DNA of 64,000 nucleotides from Gyromitra esculenta (GCA_038503075.1 JBCAML010000017.1:682001-746000); one strand, 5' to 3'; shown: positions 22,669 to 32,985, counted from the stretch's first letter. Notes: generated by a model not told the origin, from the sequence alone. A program made the numbers and translations.

Positions 22669-24786
22669 CTAGTGAAAATTCTCTGACATTTCTTCGTCAG
22701 AATTTGTATTTGCATAAAGATTAACAGGGGTCCTGGAGATCCGCCCCTTTGGAGCGGTAACTCCGCTCACGGCCCCCTTTGCAGGTGGCGCTGTCGCGGC
22801 CCTCGTCTTGGGCGCTAGCTTCAAACGCTTCTCCAATGCATCCCCAGCACTTTGCTCATTCTTTTCGGGTTTGACCCATTTTCGTTTACGACTGGCGCCG
22901 GCTTGCGCGGATGATACCGTTCGGGGTTCCTTCGCGTCGCACGTCTTCCAATGACAGTCGGGTCGACCACACCTAGTGCAGTGTTTCGCCCGCCTGCGTC
23001 GATCAACTAGGTCCTGACTTACCCCTTCATGGGCAGCCTTCCAACCCGAGGCATCTCCTGTGCTGTTAGTGGGGGGAGGGGCATCTTTCTTAGGGGTATC
23101 CTCCTTGGCATTACTTTTTGAGTCCTTTTTGACTCTGCTTTTGAACCCCTTTTCCCGACGTTCCTCCTGCTTTTTCTCCTCCTTTTTCCCACGACCATCC
23201 GTGGCTGGGAGACCTCTATTCTCCAGTTTCTGGTGATACAAATACTCCTCCCACAACCTTCCTCTTGATCGTAAGGCCTCTAGCCATTGCACATCGTCAT
23301 CAAACGGGCCACACCCTACCATCAACTCTCGTATCTTGAGAGGGATCTTCGCTTCGACCTTCATCCTCCACAGTGTCCCAGCCATTCCAACCTTTATGTT
23401 TAGGTTGCTCATTTTGAGGATATATTCCTCAACGGTTGTGTAAGGTACACGATCCATGGCATATATGGCATCGCGTTTTTCGTCCGGAGAGCAGAATACT
23501 TCCTTCATCTTTAGTGAGAAGGTTGCCCAATAGGCGTACTCTGGTTCCTGGATTTGTCCTTCGGCTCCGTCCATCTTGTTGGTATACATAACAACATATG
23601 GTCGAGCCTTGTTTCCTTCACAACGGCTGGCGGCATAGTGGATTTTGTGTCGGTCGCTGGTCCAAAGCCACTCATTCATCTCAAAATATACTTCGCAGCT
23701 TCGGATCCATGCTCTGAGATCCTGGTTTGTGGCAGCAGTGAATTTTTCTGGTTCACCGATCGGGATCTTGTGGTGTCGTGATGACGGTGACGCTTGGGGG
23801 TACCTGTGATCAATGGTGATTACCATCTCACCAGGGTTATTTTGGGGGGGTGGCGGTGGAGGAGCATTACTTGGTGCCCTCCGCCGCCGGTTTTCTCTTT
23901 CTCTTCTTCTGCTGGCCAGCCATCGATTGGTATCTTCGATGTTCTTCCTGGCCCTTTCTTCCTCCGAATCATCCGATGACGATCCGTCACCTGATCCTGG
24001 GGCGCCAGCACCAACACGGTAATTGGGTCCATGTGGGGGCTGCCCACCATTACCCCCGTGTGCTCCAGAGGGTTCACCTCGTTCACTTTGGGCTGGTTCC
24101 TTTCCTTTTTCGCTTCTAGTGGGAGGCAGTTGGGGTGCATGAATAGAGCCGCTGAGGCCTGCTTCTGATCGGGCTGGTAGTTCTGACTGAGCACGAATAT
24201 GTTGAGTGATCTGGCTGAGTAACACTCCCTGATCGTTAAGCTGACTTCGTTGTCTTTGCATTTCTCCTACTGTTTCCCCCACTATAGCTTCGACTACCGT
24301 TTCCACCCTTCCAATGCGCTGGTGTGCCTCATGTCCTTGCTGTTGCAGGGCCAGGCCAATGTTATTACCAAGACCGTGAACCAGTACCTCGATACGCGCG
24401 AGTTCTTCGGCCGAGAACTCCTGTTGGTCTGCCATGCGCTGCTGGATATGGGTTAGGCTTAGATATTGAGTTTGAGCCTGTGAGTTAAGTTGGTTTAGGG
24501 CAACGGTGTTTCCTGCCTGAGCCTCTTCTTGCCTTAGTACAACGTGTCTAAAGGCTTCGTTTAGCGTAAGCATGAGATTATCACGCTGTGCATGAACATC
24601 CTCAATTTGAGCACTGCTCCGTAGGAATTGCGGATGAGGCGTGAAGTGTTTTGGAATGAAGGGCTTAGGAGCGGGTGTGAGATGGGTAGTTCTTCGACGG
24701 GCCAAGGAGTTCCTCGAAGAGTGTCTCGAGATGGGATCCTCAGAACCGTCAGACATGTCTGTATCCATCACAAATACATCCGCCAT
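22669..24786 (-). CDS. A2 gag, 705 codons
   Basis: Starts MADVFVMDTDMSDG just after the 5' LTR and leader. A Gln-rich, helical N-terminal half is followed by an acidic/basic linker (GDGSSSDDSEEERARKN), a capsid-like region (KFTAATNQDLRAWIRSCEVYFEM, VEEYILKMSNLNIKVG) and a basic Lys-rich segment. A Cys-His cluster (HCTRCGRPDCHWKTC) near residue 600 could bind zinc like a nucleocapsid knuckle. Pol follows in the -1 frame, but no canonical slippery heptamer was seen at the junction (AATTTTCACTAG). The frame is intact, unlike pol. Confidence 0.9.
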   Translation of the reverse strand: MADVFVMDTDMSDGSEDPISRHSSRNSLARRRTTHLTPAPKPFIPKHFTPHPQFLRSSAQIEDVHAQRDNLMLTLNEAFRHVVLRQEEAQAGNTVALNQLNSQAQTQYLSLTHIQQRMADQQEFSAEELARIEVLVHGLGNNIGLALQQQGHEAHQRIGRVETVVEAIVGETVGEMQRQRSQLNDQGVLLSQITQHIRAQSELPARSEAGLSGSIHAPQLPPTRSEKGKEPAQSERGEPSGAHGGNGGQPPHGPNYRVGAGAPGSGDGSSSDDSEEERARKNIEDTNRWLASRRRERENRRRRAPSNAPPPPPPQNNPGEMVITIDHRYPQASPSSRHHKIPIGEPEKFTAATNQDLRAWIRSCEVYFEMNEWLWTSDRHKIHYAASRCEGNKARPYVVMYTNKMDGAEGQIQEPEYAYWATFSLKMKEVFCSPDEKRDAIYAMDRVPYTTVEEYILKMSNLNIKVGMAGTLWRMKVEAKIPLKIRELMVGCGPFDDDVQWLEALRSRGRLWEEYLYHQKLENRGLPATDGRGKKEEKKQEERREKGFKSRVKKDSKSNAKEDTPKKDAPPPTNSTGDASGWKAAHEGVSQDLVDRRRRAKHCTRCGRPDCHWKTCDAKEPRTVSSAQAGASRKRKWVKPEKNEQSAGDALEKRLKLAPKTRAATAPPAKGAVSGVTAPKGRISRTPVNLYANTNSDEEMSENFH

Positions 24787-24828
24787 TATAGTTGAATAAC
24801 CAAAGTATTGATATGCCTATCAATATAC

Positions 24829-25777
24829 TGTAAGACCGGTACTTCTTACCGCACAGGAAACCTCCAAGAAGCTTTAGATAACAATCTAGACGCTATAACC
24901 TGCCCGGTTGCTATCCGCAACACAATACACAGGCGCAAGTCCTAACTGCTTCTTATGAACCGCTAAAAGATAACCGTAGGGTTCAAAGTAGGGATCGAGC
25001 AAAGTTCCGTGAAGAACTTCCAATAGTAAGGTTTTAATAACTAATCGCTGAAGGGCCAAGGCCTTGCTAAGCGAGATAAAAGTAATTCACAAGTAAAAGA
25101 GTAAATTGCACGGAAGTAATTTTGCTAGAAACAATATAATATTGATAAGGCTCGTTCTTCGTCGCTAATGATCCGACTCAGAGTTTACATCCACTGCGAG
25201 AGTATTTATAATGCCTCCTCTTTACTATGTTTGGATATAGTGTGGTGTAGAGGCGCTAACTACTATGACAACATGAAACCACTTCGCCTTATCTCCATAC
25301 CCGATACCCCATTGAGTTCCCTGGCCCCGATCCGCGATTCTCCGAGCAGTATGCATGTCGGTAACACGGGAGTTACGTATTCGTCTTCATTGCGTTCGTC
25401 TCTTCGAGACGATCATTTCGCCTATCCGAATCGTCGCGTAGCATTGCGTTCCCTTATCTTTGTCAGTCTGTAACTCCGCCAGTTTTGGTCCGATTCGCAA
25501 TCTGTTTGAACCACAGCGAAGCCAGACACTTCCCCTACATACCCTCCGGGTCCCATTCCGCCGGACGGTTTTGCTTGACGGCCTAGGGGTTACTTTTGCC
25601 CTCCGGGACAGGTCTTTTCTGGTGCTGTCCCCCCTTCTCCAAATACTATACCTACTGGAAGGATTGGAGGCGGGGTAACAGGCTCCAGTCCCGATCCGGA
25701 AGGTGCTAAAGTAGGGTAACTCCAAAGATAGGGTAACTCCAGGGCCAGGAACTCCTTCAAAAGGTACAGGTATAACA
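24829..25777 (-). repeat. 5' LTR of A2
   Basis: 949 bp, nearly identical to the 3' LTR. In sense it is followed directly by GTATATTGATAGGC (24815-24828). That sequence is not a TGG-type tRNA primer site, but ATATTGATA in it is complementary to TATCAATAT inside the LTR (plus strand 25139-25147). Confidence 0.92.
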
Positions 25778-25782
25778 GGTAG

Positions 25783-26374
25783 TAAGACCGGAGGGAAGGA
25801 CGGTATGGCGGACTTGCTCTAGGGCTGCTCCTTCTAGACGATTGATAGTGTAGAGAATCATAGTATTCTCGTCAGCGAATCTGTCTCGGTTAACTGCGAG
25901 CTTGGAGCGGAGTTGGAGGACGAAGCCGGGAAGTTTGGCTCGGGAGCCGTCAAACTTTTCTGGATCCGGCATCCGTTCTGAGCGATGACTTGCGATTGAT
26001 GGAGGTGGTGGAGTGGCGGTGAGGTTGGGTGGGGCTGGAGGAGCCTGATTGGCGGCTCTGGCTTCGTTGCGTTCCTGGCGTAATCTGGCGATGAGGTCGG
26101 CGGCTTCAGTGACTCGTTGGTCCTGTTGCATGGTGTGTCGAGTCGCATTGTCTGATTGGATTTTCGCCGTGTTGAGTTTGATTTCCAGCTCTTGCGTGCT
26201 TTCCTGAAGAACGTCAACTTGATCTTCTAAAGCCTGATTGAGATCTCGGAGTTGATTGTACAACTCGACCGGGTCTTCTCGGTATGCTTGGGCAAAGGCG
26301 TCTTTTGTGGGAAAACGGGGGGTATTGATAGCGACTCCTTCAGAGGAGGAGGCAGCGGGGGCGGAAGCGCTCAT
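25783..26374 (-). CDS. B1 gag, N-terminal part
   Basis: Starts MSASAPAASSSEGVAI, then a coiled-coil-like stretch (YNQLRDLNQALEDQVDVLQ and on) and a Pro-rich linker, then RMPDPEKFDGSRAKLPGFVLQLRSKL, the start of the capsid domain, up to VRHTVLPSGLT. A2 cuts it here; the frame resumes at 17687. B2 gag (32955-31621) shows the unbroken order. Confidence 0.88.
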
Positions 26375-26558
26375 GATCTAGTTTGATCACTTGGGAGAGA
26401 GTTGGTGCGTAAGTAGTGTTGGTCAAGCCACTCAGGAGTGACTTCAGTGAGAGTTTGGGGTCTCCGCGAGGTTAAGCAGGGAAAGATTTGAAGGATGGAT
26501 TGGCGAATCCAACCGAGAATTTCCATGTAGGGGCTTCGTGTAGGAGGTGTAGATGAGG

Positions 26559-26569
26559 AAGCAACGTAA
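26559..26569 (-). promoter_or_regulatory. Putative self-priming primer-binding site of B1
   Basis: In sense the base after the 5' LTR starts TTACGTTGCTT. No tRNA 3' end (TGG..) is present. ACGTTGCTT pairs over 9 bases with AAGCAACGT inside the same LTR (plus strand 26803-26811), which lies just after the CT-rich tract where transcription would be expected to start. Confidence 0.6.
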
Positions 26570-26989
26570 TCTCACGGTTGAGTCCCTTGTTTAAGCCCTT
26601 CGGTATCCCCGGAGGTGAGCAGTGCTACTTAAGCGAGGTATCAACACGTTCGAAGAGTGCAGGGTTTTCTACAGGTCCTACGATGGATATACTTCAAGGC
26701 GAAGTATCGGCGGCGGTCTACAGCGACAGCGAGGATTCTGAGGTAGAATCGAAGTGAGATTTGTGACTTGATACAAGAGAAGTGAAACGAGAACGTTGCT
26801 TAAGGAAAGAAGAGGAACGAAAATAACCAAAATCCTTCCTTAAATACCCCGCTTCTCAGTAGCGCTAACAACAACCCGGCAACAACCGAAACACAAAGAC
26901 ATTATTATAATAACCCGAAACTTAACCCAACAACAAAGAAATTATACAACCATCCGAACCACGACTTATCCCTGAATCAATCCATGAAA
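26570..26989 (-). repeat. 5' LTR of B1
   Basis: 420 bp, TCTCACGG to CCATGAAA; a 3-bp deletion and two base changes relative to 12840-13262. It is followed by TCCAG and by A1 pol sequence. Confidence 0.92.
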
Positions 26990-27515
26990 TCCAGGTCGAT
27001 ATATGATTTTAAAGTCGAATGACGATAAATATTCCGCCCATCTAGCCTGTCGTCGATTTAGGATCCTTGTCTCCTTCATGAAATATTCGAGATTTTTATG
27101 GTCCGTATAGACGATCGCTTGGTGCTTGCTTCCTTCTAGGTAATGTCGCCATTCCTTGAAGGCGGTTACTATCGCGAGTAGTTCTTTATCGTGCACCTCG
27201 TAGTTAAGTTCGGCTTTATTAAATTTTCTGGAATGGAATGCTACGGGATGTAGCTTGCTATCGATGATCTGCGAGAGGACGCAACCTAGCGCATAGTCTG
27301 AGGCGTCGGTTTCTACCACAGTCTGTCGTTCCGGCGCAAAGTGACAAAGGATGGGTGCTGTCGTGAAGGCAACTTTTAGGTACTCGAAAGCTATCGCTTG
27401 ATGGTCACCCCATTGGAATTTCTTGGGGTCCCCTTTGGTTAACTCGGTTAAGGGACTTGCAACTTGGGAGAAATTTTCGATGAACCGTCGGTAAAAATTG
27501 GCGAATCCAATGAAT
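26990..27515 (-). pseudogene. A1 pol, RNase H and end of RT
   Basis: Reads [25 protein letters not shown], then [16 protein letters not shown] (RNase H) to [22 protein letters not shown]. It joins 12839 on one side (TCCAG) and 33425 on the other (TGAAT), matching A2 21160-20640 nearly base for base. Confidence 0.88.
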
Positions 27516-27941
27516 TCTCACGGTTTGATCTCTCGTTAAGCCCTTCAGTATCCCTGAAGGTGAGCAGTGCTACTTAAGCGAGAGGTCAAGCGACAAGAGT
27601 CACGATGTTTTCTACAGGTCCTACAGGGTTCTAACTCAAGGCGAGTTAAGTGTAAGAGTCTTCACGGCGACAGCGACAGCGAGGATTCTGAGATAGAATC
27701 GAGGTAGTATTAAAGTAATACAGTAGAAGTAAGGTAAGAACGTTGCTTAAGAAAAGAAAGAGAAGAGGAAAATAAGACGACACAGAACCCATCCTTAAAT
27801 ACCCCGCTTTCTCATACACGAAATCCAATACCCGAAAAGAACCGAAATACAATAACATTGTCCTTTTTTACCGCAATCCCCTAAACCATAACAACCAACA
27901 AGTCGTCGCCTAACCCTATACCCAAGTATCAATCCGTGAAA
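27516..27941 (-). repeat. 3' LTR of B2
   Basis: TCTCACGG to CCGTGAAA on the plus strand. In sense it is preceded by the purine tract GGGGGGCTAC. The pol stop lies inside it at about 27929. Confidence 0.93.
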
Positions 27942-30900
27942 GTAGCCCCCCGTCTTAGGCGTGAGCTCCTGCGAACCTTAGGTTCATTTGTAATCGTCGT
28001 GTTTTGAAATACGTCGAGTGCCGTAGTATCTTGAAGATCTTCCGCAGGTTCCCAAGTAGGGTGGGCATAACCAGTCCACTCCACGAGGTATTGCAATCGT
28101 CCTCGATGAGTTCTTCGGTCGAGAATTCTTTCGATAAAGTATTCCTCCTGGTCGTTCACAACAACTGGGGCTGGGGGTGGAATAATCTGTCCGGGAAGAG
28201 CATCATTTGGGGCAGGTTTAAGAAGGGAAACATTAAAGACAGGATGATATTTAACCGAAGCAGGGAGATCAATCTCATAAGCGAAAGGGGAAACAATTCT
28301 TTTTACCATGTACGGGCCCATCCATTTCCAGTCTAATTTCTTCGCGTTACGGGTTGTCCGGATATTCTTCATGGATACGAAGACTTGATCTTTAACCTGG
28401 TAGGCGGGGGCAGGGGTTCGATATTTATTGGTAGTTGTTTCCTGAATATCTTGTGCTATTCGGATCTGGGTACGGAGGTAGTCACTTAGTTCTTGCATCT
28501 TGCTAGTAAAAGAAGCGGCATCTAAGCTTTGGGGGGTAGTCTGGGTTGGGATAACAGAAGTATCGAATCTTGGATGGTAACCGTAGTTCGCAAAGAATGG
28601 AGAAACTTTGGTGCTGGCGGATTCCTGATTATTAGCAGAAAACTCGGCCATCGGTAGCCATTTACTCCAGTCTTCCTGTTGGTACGATACGTAGGAACGA
28701 AGGTATTGTTCCATTACGGCATTGAGTCTTTCCGTTTGTCCATCTGTTTCCGGGTGAAAAGCAGTAGACATTCTGGCTTGGATTCCGAGACGTTTGCAAA
28801 GTTCCTTCCAGAAGTGGGCCGTGAATTGAGTTCCGCGATCTGATGTAACATATAGGGGTAACCCATGAAGTTTCCAGATATATTGGAGATATAAATCGGC
28901 TACATCTCGGGAGTTAACTGTTGTATTGCAAGGGATTAAATGTCGCATTTTTGACAAACGGTCGACTACGACCATTATTGCATCGTAACCGTCCGACTCG
29001 GGGAGACCTGTAACAAAGTCCATTGAAATCTCCTGCCAAGGACGATTCGGAATGGGGAGAGGGCGGAGGACACCTTGGGTTCGCTGATTAACTGGCTTTG
29101 CTTTTTGACAGGTATGGCAGTTGCGAACGTATCTACTGATCGACTCCCTCATTTTTGGCCAATAATAGTCTCTTGCAAGGAGTTCGAAGGTCTTATCACG
29201 GCCAGGGTGTCCTGCTGCCGGTACATCGTGGTGTCTTCGAATTATTTCCAGGCGGAGGGCATCCAGATTGGGGACGTAGATACGATCTCGATAGCATAAT
29301 CTTCCATTCCTCTCGGTACATTCGCTTAAGGTGATCTTTTTTGATTGTTGATCTTTATTCCTTAATGCTTCGAGTATTTCTTCAGGAAACTTGTCAGTAA
29401 TATATCCTTCTAGGAATAATTCGGTTAGGGGGACGTCCAGTTCAGCGGCTTCATTTGACAAAGAAGCCGACAACAAACTTAGCTTAGGGTCTAGGTTTTC
29501 CTTCTTCAATACCACTTGGCTTTGATGTGCCAACCGTTCATCCCCTTCCTTGGGAAGATCTCCTGATCTTCTGGTCAATGCATCCGGTTTTCCCCCTTGA
29601 CTACCCGGGCGATAGGTGATTACGAAGTCAAAGCGGGAAAGATACTCTGCCCATCGTGCTTGGCGTCGATTCAATTGCTTCGTGCTCATAAAATACTCAA
29701 GGTTTTTATGATCGCTAATTACGTCGATAGGGTGTTTGGACCCCTCAAGTTCTGGGCGCCATTCCTCGAATACTCGGATAATTGCCAACAGTTCCTTGTC
29801 GTAAATCTCGTAATTACATTCAGCTGGTGAATGTTTTTTCGAGAAGAACGCAACCGGGTGGAGGACTCCAGTGTCATCATATTGTGAGAGCACTCCTCCA
29901 GATACGAAGTCGGAAGCATCCGTTTCCACAATGATTTTCTTATCAGGGTCAAAGTGGATGAGAACGGGGGCAGTGGTGAAAGCGTGCTTTAGGTTCTCAA
30001 AGGCTATGTCGGCTAGGGCGGTCCATTCGAAAGTGATGCCTTTTTTAGTAAGGGCGGTAAGGGGCGCAGCGAGTTTGGAAAACCCTAGGATAAAACGACG
30101 GTAAAAATTTGCAAATCCGAGGAAAGCTTGTACATCCTTGACACTTTTCGGGATATTCCAATCCCGGACGGCTTTCAATTTTTCTTCATCCATTTTAATG
30201 CCGTCGGGGGTGAGGATAAGGCCCAAGTACTTAGTTGTCTGTACTTCGAACTCGCATTTCTCCGGCTTGAGCAGGATGTCATTGTCCTTAAGCGTTTGGA
30301 GTACCTTTCGTACGTGAATCTGGTGTTCCGCAAATGTATCGCTGTAGATCAGGATATCATCTAGGTAAGCTGTGCAGAATATGTCTAAGTATTCAGTAAG
30401 GCAGTCATTAACGAATCGTTGGAAGGTTCCGGGGGCATTGGTCAGGCCGAATGGCATGACTTGGTATTCGTATAGGCCATAACGGGTACGGAAAGCTGTC
30501 TTCCACTCATCTCCTTCGGCGATTCGTACTTGATGGTAGCCGTCACGAAGGTCTAACTTGGTATACCATTGTGCTTTGGCTAGCCGATCTAATGTTTCTC
30601 GGATAAGGGGGGAAGTATATCGATCTTTAACCGTAATCGCATTTAGTCCTCGATAGTCCACGCAGAGTCTTAGGGAGCCATCAGCTTTCTTTACGAAGAG
30701 GACGGGGGATCCAGCAGGGGAAGAGCTAGCGCGGATAAAACCCTTCTCTAAATTATCTTCAATGTATTTTTTGAGGACAATGAGTTCTTCTCGTGACATT
30801 CCATATAGGGGGCCAAACGGTGCGTCCTTTCCCTCTATCAGCTGTATCTTATGATCATATGAACGCCGTGGAGGTAAGCCTTGAGCTTTGCTTTTGTCAA

Positions 30901-31630
30901 ACATGTCCAAAAATTCATGGTACTCAGCAGGTATCCTTGCTTTCCATTCGTCTTTGCTGATCTTTTCTTCTAAGATTTTATTAATCTCATAGAGGGACAT
31001 AGCATAGGCTTGGGAAGAACGTTTTCGAGTGAGTGTTCTGAAACTGGCAGCGCCAATGAATGACAAGTTTAGTCTGGGAGGAGCGGGGATCGAGGGTATG
31101 GATACAGCAGCTTGGTGCGGGGCACAATGGGTCGTGCAGAATTTAGAGCTAAATTCAATACGTTTGTCGGCGAAGTGAAGGTGGACGTCATGGTGGTTCA
31201 TCCAAGGGATTCCTAGTACTAGTGGATAATGTCCTAGTTGGGTGACGAAGCAGGGGGCCTGTTCCTGATGTTGTTGGATAGACAAGTTGATATTAGCGAT
31301 GTGGGTAATGTCTCCTGAGGCTACTGGTCGTCCATCGATTACTTCAAGTTGTCGGGGTGTCTTTAGTGGAAGGAGTGGAATAGAATGGTGACTCGCAAAA
31401 TTCTTATCAATGAATGCAAATCCAGAGGCTCCAGTGTCTAGCAAAGCGTGTGTTTTAATGATTTTATTATTATTGGAGATATTGCACGAAACTACAAAAT
31501 GCTCTCCGTCTAATTTATCCTCCACGCTTATACTATCGACTGAAAACCCGGAAATTGAAAATGCAGACAAAGGAAAAGAAATTGGAACCAAGGCAGGGTC
31601 ACTGGTCAGCCTTGGTTGAACTAGTTTAAA
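27929..31630 (-). CDS. B2 pol polyprotein, apparently intact
   Basis: Open for about 1230 codons in the -1 frame relative to gag. Protease [27 protein letters not shown] and AYLDDILIYSD, RNase H VETDASDFVSGGVLSQ, integrase zinc finger HHDVPAAGHPGRDKT..CHTCQKAK, core SMDFVTGLPES / TSDRGTQFTAHFW / FHPETDGQTERLN, GPY region WKWMGPYMVKRI and chromodomain LVEWTGYAHPTWEPAEDL are all present in order. It is close to B1 pol but clearly not identical, so B1 and B2 descend from different masters. The upstream end has no ATG close to the gag stop, consistent with translation as a Gag-Pol fusion. Confidence 0.95.
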   Translation of the reverse strand, partial: FKLVQPRLTSDPALVPISFPLSAFSISGFSVDSISVEDKLDGEHFVVSCNISNNNKIIKTHALLDTGASGFAFIDKNFASHHSIPLLPLKTPRQLEVIDGRPVASGDITHIANINLSIQQHQEQAPCFVTQLGHYPLVLGIPWMNHHDVHLHFADKRIEFSSKFCTTHCAPHQAAVSIPSIPAPPRLNLSFIGAASFRTLTRKRSSQAYAMSLYEINKILEEKISKDEWKARIPAEYHEFLDMFDKSKAQGLPPRRSYDHKIQLIEGKDAPFGPLYGMSREELIVLKKYIEDNLEKGFIRASSSPAGSPVLFVKKADGSLRLCVDYRGLNAITVKDRYTSPLIRETLDRLAKAQWYTKLDLRDGYHQVRIAEGDEWKTAFRTRYGLYEYQVMPFGLTNAPGTFQRFVNDCLTEYLDIFCTAYLDDILIYSDTFAEHQIHVRKVLQTLKDNDILLKPEKCEFEVQTTKYLGLILTPDGIKMDEEKLKAVRDWNIPKSVKDVQAFLGFANFYRRFILGFSKLAAPLTALTKKGITFEWTALADIAFENLKHAFTTAPVLIHFDPDKKIIVETDASDFVSGGVLSQYDDTGVLHPVAFFSKKHSPAECNYEIYDKELLAIIRVFEEWRPELEGSKHPIDVISDHKNLEYFMSTKQLNRRQARWAEYLSRFDFVITYRPGSQGGKPDALTRRSGDLPKEGDERLAHQSQVVLKKENLDPKLSLLSASLSNEAAELDVPLTELFLEGYITDKFPEEILEALRNKDQQSKKITLSECTERNGRLCYRDRIYVPNLDALRLEIIRRHHDVPAAGHPGRDKTFELLARDYYWPKMRESISRYVRNCHTCQKAKPVNQRTQGVLRPLPIPNRPWQEISMDFVTGLPESDGYDAIMVVVDRLSKMRHLIPCNTTVNSRDVADLYLQYIWKLHGLPLYVTSDRGTQFTAHFWKELCKRLGIQARMSTAFHPETDGQTERLNAVMEQYLRSYVSYQQEDWSKWLPMAEFSANNQESASTKVSPFFANYGYHPRFDTSVIPTQTTPQSLDAASFTSKMQELSDYLRTQIRIAQDIQETTTNKYRTPAPAYQVKDQVFVSMKNIRTTRNAKKLDWKWMGPYMVKRIVSPFAYEIDLPASVKYHPVFNVSLLKPAPNDALPGQIIPPPAPVVVNDQEEYFIERILDRRTHRGRLQYLVEWTGYAHPTWEPAEDLQDTTALDVFQNTTITNEPKVRRSSRLRRGATFTD
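31586..31630 (-). promoter_or_regulatory. Putative -1 ribosomal frameshift site, gag/pol of B2
   Basis: AAT TTA AAC TAG in the gag frame; TTTAAAC at 31624-31630. Six bases downstream is a perfect 9-bp hairpin stem, AACCAAGGC (31609-31617) with GCCTTGGTT (31586-31594), loop of 14. Compared with B1 and C the stem keeps pairing while bases change. Confidence 0.82.
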
Positions 31631-32955
31631 TTCTCCCCTGAAGCACTGGCGGATTCCAGGGCGAAAAACTGAGGTGGGAGAGGTGGTGGCGGTAGGGAGG
31701 AGGCTGGGGGTGTGCGGCTAGCGGGCGGGGCAGTGAGAGCTCCTCTCATTGCGGGTTTCTTTGGGGCGGAGGGACAGTTGGCGTACGAATGATCGGGGGC
31801 GGCGCAAAACATGCATTTGCCGGTAGAACGGCGCCATTGCTTTTCTTCTTCTGACAGCTTCCTTCGTCCATTGACCATTGTATACCTTTGCCTGAGTGTG
31901 GGCGAGAAAGTCAGCTGGTGCGTCCGAAGGAGAGGTCCATGTGAGAGCGCTCCCAGACAAATGAAGATAAGAGGGACAAGCTGAGTCATTGCGTTGGTTA
32001 GGGCGCTGAACTGTCCCATATTCTCACGGCCGTTTCCTCGCTTTTCTGCTTTGCGGGCGCGGATGCGATTGTCCATTCGGGTGAGTACCAGGATCATGTC
32101 GTTGAGGGTAGCGGGTGTAGCGGCGGCGAAGACCATAGCTTCCTTTAACTCTTCTGACATACCATGCTCAAGGGCGTCCATCTTTGAGTTTTCGTCAAAG
32201 TTTAGTTGCCCCATGATACGTTGAAAGTCAGCCAGGTAAGCCGAAAAGTCGCGTTTTCCCTGCCGGAGTTGATGTAGTTCTCGTCGTGCTGTACCCGTGG
32301 GATCGGGGTCTCCAAAGGCGGTTTCTAATGAGGCGATGAGGGCGTTGGCGTTGTTCCAGGTCGTGAGGCCAGAGGGGAGGACCGTGTGTCGAACTTGTTC
32401 CAGAGCGGCTCCTTCTAAGCGGTTAATGGTATAGAGAATCATGGTATTCTCATCAGCGAATCGGTCCCTGTTGACTGCAAGTTTTGATCGTAGTTGGAGG
32501 ATAAAACCGGGGAGTTTTGCTCTAGATCCATCGAATTTCTCCGGGTCCGGCATGCGCTCAGAGCGGTGGGTAGTGGTTGGTGGCGGCGGGGGAGTGGCAG
32601 TGAGGTTTGGGGGAGCTGGGGGCAGAGAGAGGGATGCACGGGCCTCATTCCGTTCTCGACGTAGTCGGTCGATGAGGGTCGAGGCGTCACTGACCCGTTG
32701 GTCCTGCTGTTGGGCGTGATGGTTGGCATTGTTTGCCTGGATCTGGGCGGTGTTGAGCTTTATTTCTAGCTCCTGCGTTCTCTCTTGCAGGACATCGATT
32801 TGGTCCTCGAGGGCTTGATTGAGGTCTCGGAGTTGATTAAACAACTCGACGGGATCCTCTCTGTAGGCCTGGGCAAAAGCTTCCTTTGTGGGGAAGCGGG
32901 GTGTGGTGACGGCGGCTCCTTCAGAGGAGGAGGTGACGGGGGCGGGAGAGCTCAT
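31621..32955 (-). CDS. B2 gag, 444 codons
   Basis: Starts MSSPAPVTSSSEGAAV. Coiled-coil-like N-terminus, capsid region (RMPDPEKFDGSRAKLPGF to ALEHGMSEELKEA), zinc knuckle CMFCAAPDHSYANCPS and a Pro-rich end. Between about 31890 and 32005 the frame differs from B1: where B1 has ASSFVPGGLAPMDLSFGRTS, B2 reads an unrelated segment, and MDLSFGRT is present in another frame. Two compensating indels would explain this. Whether this Gag assembles is unknown. Confidence 0.88.
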   Translation of the reverse strand: MSSPAPVTSSSEGAAVTTPRFPTKEAFAQAYREDPVELFNQLRDLNQALEDQIDVLQERTQELEIKLNTAQIQANNANHHAQQQDQRVSDASTLIDRLRRERNEARASLSLPPAPPNLTATPPPPPTTTHRSERMPDPEKFDGSRAKLPGFILQLRSKLAVNRDRFADENTMILYTINRLEGAALEQVRHTVLPSGLTTWNNANALIASLETAFGDPDPTGTARRELHQLRQGKRDFSAYLADFQRIMGQLNFDENSKMDALEHGMSEELKEAMVFAAATPATLNDMILVLTRMDNRIRARKAEKRGNGRENMGQFSALTNAMTQLVPLIFICLGALSHGPLLRTHQLTFSPTLRQRYTMVNGRRKLSEEEKQWRRSTGKCMFCAAPDHSYANCPSAPKKPAMRGALTAPPASRTPPASSLPPPPLPPQFFALESASASGENLN

Positions 32956-32985
32956 TGTTGCTTCGTCGTAGGAGGTGTAGATGGG

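Larger units (their letters stand above)
17688..25777 (-). mobile_element. Gypsy/chromovirus element A2, complete, 8.1 kb
   Basis: LTRs 17688-18636 and 24829-25777, both 949 bp, with TSD GGTAG at 17683-17687 and 25778-25782. About seven single-base differences are visible between the LTRs. Internal region 18637-24828: gag then pol on the minus strand. It is the deepest insertion (LINE > C > A1 > B1 > A2). Pol has several frame breaks. Confidence 0.94.
12840..26989 (-). mobile_element. Gypsy/chromovirus element B1, interrupted once by A2
   Basis: LTRs 12840-13262 and 26570-26989, TSD TCCAG at 12835-12839 and 26990-26994. Without A2 it is about 6.05 kb. Gag (26374 to 25783, then 17687 to 16942) and pol (about 16951 to 13250) are both open, and the only visible lesion is A2, at GGTAG in gag. 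The two LTRs differ by two substitutions and a 3-bp indel. Confidence 0.93.

Noticed and set aside
22669..22700. Canonical -1 slippery site at gag/pol of family A.
   Set aside because: Pol is in the -1 frame, but AATTTTCAC does not give an X XXY YYZ heptamer in the gag phase, so no claim is made.
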